From Mytilus californianus (lineage: Eukaryota; Mollusca; Bivalvia; Mytilida; Mytilidae), in assembly GCF_021869535.1 (NCBI RefSeq), contig NW_026262701.1:41977278-42041277 (forward strand): 64,000 nucleotides of DNA. The letters are read 5' to 3'. Shown here piece after piece: positions 35,201-64,000 of this stretch (positions are counted from its first letter, which is position 1; the number at the start of each line of letters is the position of its first letter). The position numbers and the translations under genes were made by a program. The notes below the pieces were generated by a model, which searched no databases, was not told the DNA's origin, and saw only the letters and a list, made by a program, of their open reading frames with translations.

Positions 35201-37349
35201 ATAGCTCTAAAACTATATACTTATCATGCAGCTGAAGTAATTAACTTTTTCTACTATGATCAGTGATGCAGAACTTCACTTGACAAGTAAGATCAGATAA
35301 TGACTATTGAAAAATGCTGGTTAATTACTGTAGCCACTGTCTGAAAAAAAAATGCTACAAATTTCCCAGTAATGTTCTACATTTAAAAGGAAATATTTAT
35401 CCACAAATATACACAATATCTCAAAAATGTCATCTTTCCATAAATAGCACAAACATTCACAGAAACTAGAAAATTGAACATCAAGCTTCTCAGGCACTCA
35501 GATTTCACATGCATCATGGTCACATATAATCTTTATAAATAATTCCAACAATATTGTAATATCTATATCACACACTGATGTGTTTAACTTAACTGACTAC
35601 AATATACATAAATAATACTACTATTATTATAATTTGAAGCTGTGAAAATTGGTGAAATCCTCCCAGAAAATTGCACAATCCCTTCCCTCTGATCTCCTAT
35701 TTAATACATTACCGGTAAATATTTTTCATGCACTGAAAAAAGAAAAAAATGCATAAACTTGTTTTGTTTGTCATAAAGGTCATTGAGGCAAAAAGACACT
35801 TGCTCTTCATATTCCTGTAGTCATGGTAATAAAATATATCAATTCTACAGTAAATAATAATTATGAACTAAATGTAAAATACTTCGAAAAAAAGACGTTA
35901 TCCTCAAGAAAAATTTTAATTAGAAAAAAACAGAATGTAAACTATTGGTTTTCTATTGATAAATACAACAGAAAAAAATATAAAAAGTTAAATTAAATTT
36001 TGGCATGTATAAAACACAAAATATGTAAACTGAAAACATCAACATATACCAGACAATCCATATGATCTTTCAATTTGAATCATGTTTGCTAGTTTGGGTA
36101 ACAATTAGATCCTGAAATTTGTTGACAGCAGTGATATCGACCTGATGTAAATTGTTGAAGAGTGGACTGGCACTCTGTGAATAACCGAATACTGCATTAC
36201 TACTAGCTGAATGCTGCTATTATCATAAAATAACAAAGTACATGTACATTTCATTGATAAATGAAACTGTAGATATCTGAGGGGTGCAGTCATGAAAATA
36301 CAAGTTACTCCTAAAACATCTTTCTGATTATATTATATATTACTATGCCATTTACAAAACAAAACAAATCTTGACAACTAAATAATAATCATTTCCTTAC
36401 CCTAGCACTTTTAAATGGAATTGTTCAAAAAAAAAAAACTGAGACAGAATATTTGAGCTCTTTACAGATTTTCACAAGTCATAAATAGTTTCCAGACTGG
36501 TGACAAATAATTGCAGTATATATAAGAGCTCTAAAGGACAAACATTGCCCATTAATCTCTCGTTCCTGGTGGATTTCAGTATTCACAAATGATGATATTG
36601 GTGATCTATATTTAGTCAATCATAAATGTCACATTACAGTAAATGTATTCTGCATATATAAGGAGGTGTGGCTTCTGGAACAACGGTAAATGAATATGAA
36701 TTCTGAAATCCACCAGCGCATAAAAGGGAATTTCCCAAGTATTATCATATTCTATATTTATCACATTGAAATACAGATTAGTTAATATATTATAGGTAGT
36801 ACAGAGAATTACATTAGATGTTTGATGACATAATGTTTGTGAATTACTAACATAAAAATGCACGGTATTTTCAAGGCAAAATGAAAAGAAAAAACATTTA
36901 TATCATGAAATATCTGTGGTACTGTGATTTAGCAAGTGACAACAATATAGAAATGGTTTATTTCATATTCCTCCATTTCTTTTCATCATACTACTTTCAC
37001 ATTCGATGTCAAGACCAGAAACAATCCATTTTTTTTTCTAAAAAAAAAATTCTAGTCCTGATTATTAGGCTTGGCCTCAACCTTTCTGTGTTACACATCT
37101 CTTCATGAGCAGTCACATTCTAGTGTTTAACATAAATGATCACTGTGTAGGTATTTCTTGGTGATAAACTATTTCATAATTGCACAGTTATAACACATTT
37201 AATATTTCAGACGGTTACACAGTACTTCGGAACTTTGCAAATTATGATTGTTTATCGTTTGTCAATTTGTTTACTAATGTCATGGTCACATTGATTCTCA
37301 CAATGCACGTAGAAATACAAATCACATACAAACGCTCAACAGCCCAAGA
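32209..37349 (-). other. Candidate long 3' UTR of G-alpha-o
   Basis: About 5.1 kb between the stop codon and the candidate poly(A) signal. It is very AT-rich, has no recognised transposable element over its whole length, and has no credible coding frame. The absence of repeats contrasts with the flanks, which is what a selected 3' UTR would look like. Inference only. Confidence 0.45.
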
Positions 37350-60598
<23,249 letters not shown>

Positions 60599-60944
60599 CT
60601 GAGAAAAAAACAGAACATATGATATAATGTTAGTTGTATGCAGATTAAAAGAGTATGCAAAATTATCATCAAAATATTTGTACTCTTATTACGTTGGTGG
60701 ATCATATAAACTGAACCAAAGAATTAAAAATATAGGTTGTATAATCTAATGACATGTTAACAATTTATGTCAAATGTTTGTAGTTTAATAGTGGCATAGG
60801 GAGTTTTTGGAAACGCTTAATCTTAGATCAAAAATTTCAAGAATCTTTTTAAAACCCACAAAAATGTCATGGTATATTATCATTAGTATATATTAATACC
60901 ATACCTACTGTCAGTTATTTTGATGATCCGTGTCATATAAAAAC

Positions 60945-61058
60945 CTGCGGCTCTTTTCACAAAAAATCCTTAGCGTACAAATACTCGTAAGTCATACACA
61001 TTTCAGTATAACTTACGATCAATTTTAATCGTAAGATTTTTTGTGAAAAGAGTCGCAG
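60945..61058. mobile_element. 114-bp foldback MITE, copy A
   Basis: Left arm CTGCGGCTCTTTTCACAAAA, right arm 'ttttgtgaaaagagtcgcag', one mismatch. The centre has 'cgtaagtcat', 'ttcagtata' and 'cttacgatc'. Shares its core with the copy at 61400 although the outer ends differ. Confidence 0.93.
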
Positions 61059-61399
61059 TATTGGTTGCTATGACGTACCCATACAGATACAGATACATGC
61101 TTTCTACTTCAAGACTTCATACTAAAAAGGGGGAGGGGCTAAAATAAGCCAAGATCATCACCCTTGACAATGTCTTGTGAATATCTCAGGTTTATCCAAG
61201 TTTCCCTTATATGTTTTGAATTCTCAATATTACTTGCAATTCTAATATAGAGGACGTGGAACTAATTACAGTTAGAGTAAAACAGTAATGATTAATATAA
61301 CCGCCGGAAACATCAATACTAGTACTCGGAATGGTAGCGGACATTTCTTATTATCCGTAAATCAGGCACATATCAAAAGCAACTTTAAGTTCGGACCAG

Positions 61400-61506
61400 G
61401 AGTCGGTTTCACAAAAAAACTTACGACTAAGATTGATCGTAAGTCATTAACAATTCAGTATACTTACGATCGATCTTAGTCGTAAGTTTTTTTGTGAAAC
61501 CGGCTC
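61400..61506. mobile_element. 107-bp foldback MITE, copy B
   Basis: Left arm GAGTCGGTTTCACAAAAAAA, right arm 'tttttttgtgaaaccggctc', with nearly complete pairing of 'cttacgactaagattgatcg' inward. The loop is about 20 bases. Same family as 60945. Confidence 0.95.
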
Positions 61507-62744
61507 CGGAATGTTTAAGGCGACGTATTTGTGAAAACTTCATAACTTTAATATGCTGATACCAGCTGCTAATATTATCCTAATTAGTAAATCTTCGACA
61601 GGTCAAATTTTCTTTTTTTCAGCAATTTAAATTCGTTTCCATAAAATCTTCTTCTTCTTCTTCTTCCATATACTGCCCACATTCAACTTTCTGAATATAC
61701 TGGCAAATGGATCAAAACGGGATGACTCGGAAAACGTCACCACCCGTGCTAGTTGTGATATACATGTATACACGCATGAGAGATAGCCACACAAAGACAC
61801 AATAAAACAAAGACATCAAGAAGTCACTAACAAGAGACCATGACGAGATCCATGAAGTGTCTATACAATATGTCAACCTCAAAATAACCCGACTATACCA
61901 CAGATCTGCAACCAACACTAAATCTCCTAAATGAAAATAACCAATAGTAACAATGACTTTTTTAAGGAGTTTACATTGAGTGATGTGTAATCAAAATCAA
62001 CAGTCCGAAAGATTTGTAAATCAAAGATTAGTGTTTCTACACACCAATAAACTCATTCGAAATAAACATTTGCAAAAATAACCTTGATTAGTAATAATTC
62101 CAATAAAAGCACTTAAAATTTTTTAAATAAAAAATTGCATCAACACATACAGAGCTAGTCACCAAGGTGGGAATTTATACTAGCTGAGATCTCGTGATGC
62201 CAGGAAACGGGTTTATTCATGTGATACCTTTCTGGTTGCTATGACGCTAACCAATGAATTAAAACTTGAATTATTAAGATATCCATGTTCATGCCTTATA
62301 AACTAATGACCATGTCCCCGACTTGCCGCACAGACATGTGCGCGTGCAATGTGACGGGGCTGTATATACTATTTTCTTGAACTATGAAGCCTGTTAGATG
62401 GATTTTTGAAATATTTAATTTATATTAGAACTTTCAATAATCAGGCTTTCAGATGGTTCCGAAAAAATACACTGCCTAACGACTCACAATTTCAGCGATG
62501 TAAAAATGAATTGATCCTTAAAAGACCTTCTCCCTACAATAATCACGAAGGCCATTTCCGCTCATCTTCTGAAATGACAATTTTGGGAGTACGTGATAAA
62601 TGTCAACAACAACTGTATTTTTTTTCTCTCCCACTCAATTTATCAAAATATATCTGTTTAACTATTCATCCAATGAAAATAACATTTATCTTCAGAATCT
62701 ATGAGCACTCAACAATGAACACGAATCAACCCTTTTATCATGCA
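61507..62744 (-). other. G-alpha-o intron or upstream region, no gene seen
   Basis: A short CTT run at 61647-61664 is the only simple repeat noted. The open frame at 62406-62795 has no recognisable similarity and runs into the minisatellite. No P-loop exon found here. Confidence 0.5.
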
Positions 62745-63675
62745 CTTTACAAAGAACACCAATCAAGCCATAAATTGGTTAGCAAAGAACAATAATCAAC
62801 CCTTTTATTGGTTAGCAAGGAACACCAATCAACCTTTTGATTAGTTTACAAAGAACACCAAGCAACCCTTTAGTTTTATCAGTTTACAAAGAACACCAAG
62901 CAACCCTTTTATCAGTTTACAAAGAACACCAAGCAACCCTTTCATCGGTTTGCAAAAATACCAATCAACCTTTCAATCATTGGTTTGCAAAGAACACAAA
63001 TCAACTCTTTCATTGATTAGCAAAGAACACCAATCAACCTTTCATCGGTTTATAAAGAACACCAATCAGACCTTTCATCGGTTTGCAAAGAACAGCAATC
63101 ACCCATTTTATAGGTTTGCAAAAACACCAATCAACCCTTCATGGGTTTGCAAAAATACCTATCAATCTTTCATCGGTTTGCGGAACACCAATCAACCTTT
63201 TCGTTTGTTAGGAAAGAACACCAATCAACCTTTTCATTGGTTAGGAAAGAACACCAATCAATTTTTCATCGGTTTGCAAAGAACACCAATCACCCATTTT
63301 ATATGTTTGCAAAAACACCAATCAACCTTTTCATTGATTAGCAAAGAACACCAATCAACCTTTTATCTGTTTGTAAAGAACACCAATCAGACCTTTCATC
63401 GGTTTGCAAAGAACACCAATCACCTATTTTATAGGTTTGCAAAAACACCAATTAACCCTTCATGGGTTTGCAAAAATACCCATCAATCTTTCATCGGTTT
63501 GCAGAACACCAATCAACCTTTTCGTTTGTTAGGAAAGAACACCAATCAACCTTTTCATTGGTTAGGAAAGAACACCAATCAATTTTCATCGGTTTGCAAA
63601 GAACACCAATTACCTATTTTATATGTTTGCAAAGAACATCAATCAACCTTTTTCATTGGTTAGCAAAGAACACAT
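62745..63675 (+). repeat. ~32-34-bp minisatellite with 320-bp higher-order unit
   Basis: About 28 units of the form 'aaagaacaccaatcaacctt' plus 'ttcattggtttgc'. Within the array a block beginning 'caatcagacctttcatcggt' at 63064 recurs at 63383, a period of about 320 bp (about 10 units) with high identity. Most units contain CCAAT and, about 10 bases on, ATTGG or ATCGG, a small inverted pair. Confidence 0.93.
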
Positions 63676-64000
63676 ATCTTTACAAATTTACAACAATTTC
63701 TTGGTTCGCGCTTTTCTGTACTATAGATGTATGCTATCTTTCATAAGAATAAAATAATTGAGTTTATATTTGTTTCATATACCGAAACGTGTATACGATT
63801 TTACTTATTTGTACTTGTTAAATTTAAATTTAAAAATCTACTTAATACAAACAGTTTCCTCCTTGCCATATATTGTTTATCAAAGTTCTTAAAATAACCG
63901 ATTGCACTTTATCATTTTTTTATAACTTGATTGGAACCGAAGAATTTCTATTTTCAAAGAGCATGAATATATATTTATAGAAAATTGACTATGTTTAGAT
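63676..64000 (-). other. Right edge, no feature seen
   Basis: AT-rich sequence continuing the G-alpha-o intron or upstream region. No exon found. Confidence 0.5.

Noticed and set aside
62950..63663. 237-residue open frame
   Set aside because: It lies entirely in the 32-34-bp minisatellite; other frames are also open and the protein is a repeat of the unit. No start context or splice signal supports translation.
60599..64000. P-loop exon (GAGESGKST) of G-alpha-o
   Set aside because: I scanned the minus strand for the short exon ending in VKQM and found none; it must lie beyond the window.

Overview
The window is a non-coding-rich, AT-rich animal genomic segment with short exons, canonical GT/AG introns and many interspersed repeats. 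Several repeat types (a 'gatgtggtatgat...' element, an 'actcatcagtgac...' element, the 'tactgtggattcatt' foldback MITE, and satellite-bearing elements with ACGACCGC ends) match what I remember from marine mussels, so a bivalve, probably Mytilus or a close relative, is the best guess. This is inference from recalled repeats and gene sequence, not a database result. Apart from a degraded transposase, I can support only two protein-coding genes; nearly all other open frames are repeat or chance frames.

Region by region: (1) 1-2.9 kb holds a decayed hAT transposase C-terminus in weakly repetitive sequence. (2) 3.5-10.95 kb is a dense block of modular satellite-bearing elements: heads with ACGACCGC, an array of about 160-bp repeats, small hairpins, a 35-bp minisatellite, an array of about 130-bp repeats, then tails with GCGGTCGT. 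A second cluster lies at 14.1-16.1 kb. (3) 13.5-22.1 kb, + strand: five exons of the nuclear envelope phosphatase regulatory subunit CNEP1R1 (TMEM188), complete except for about 8 N-terminal residues. (4) 22.1-32.2 kb: the probable 3' UTR of CNEP1R1, then intergenic repeats. (5) 32.2-64 kb, - strand: the last six coding exons of a heterotrimeric G protein alpha subunit of the Go class, residues 55-354 of a predicted 354, with a candidate 5-kb 3' UTR. The first two coding exons, including the P-loop, lie beyond the right edge. The introns carry MITEs, SINEs, minisatellites and a composite element.

The two genes are convergent (tail to tail) and I see no functional link between them. CNEP1R1 acts in lipid synthesis control at the ER and nuclear envelope. 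G-alpha-o transduces signals from neuronal and other GPCRs at the plasma membrane.

The most notable non-gene structure is at 49980-52178 in a G-alpha-o intron. Two apparently identical 451-bp direct repeats, each bounded by perfect 19-bp inverted termini, flank 1.3 kb of non-coding DNA. A 4-bp duplication (CTAT) occurs only at the outer edges, which suggests that the whole unit moved as one.
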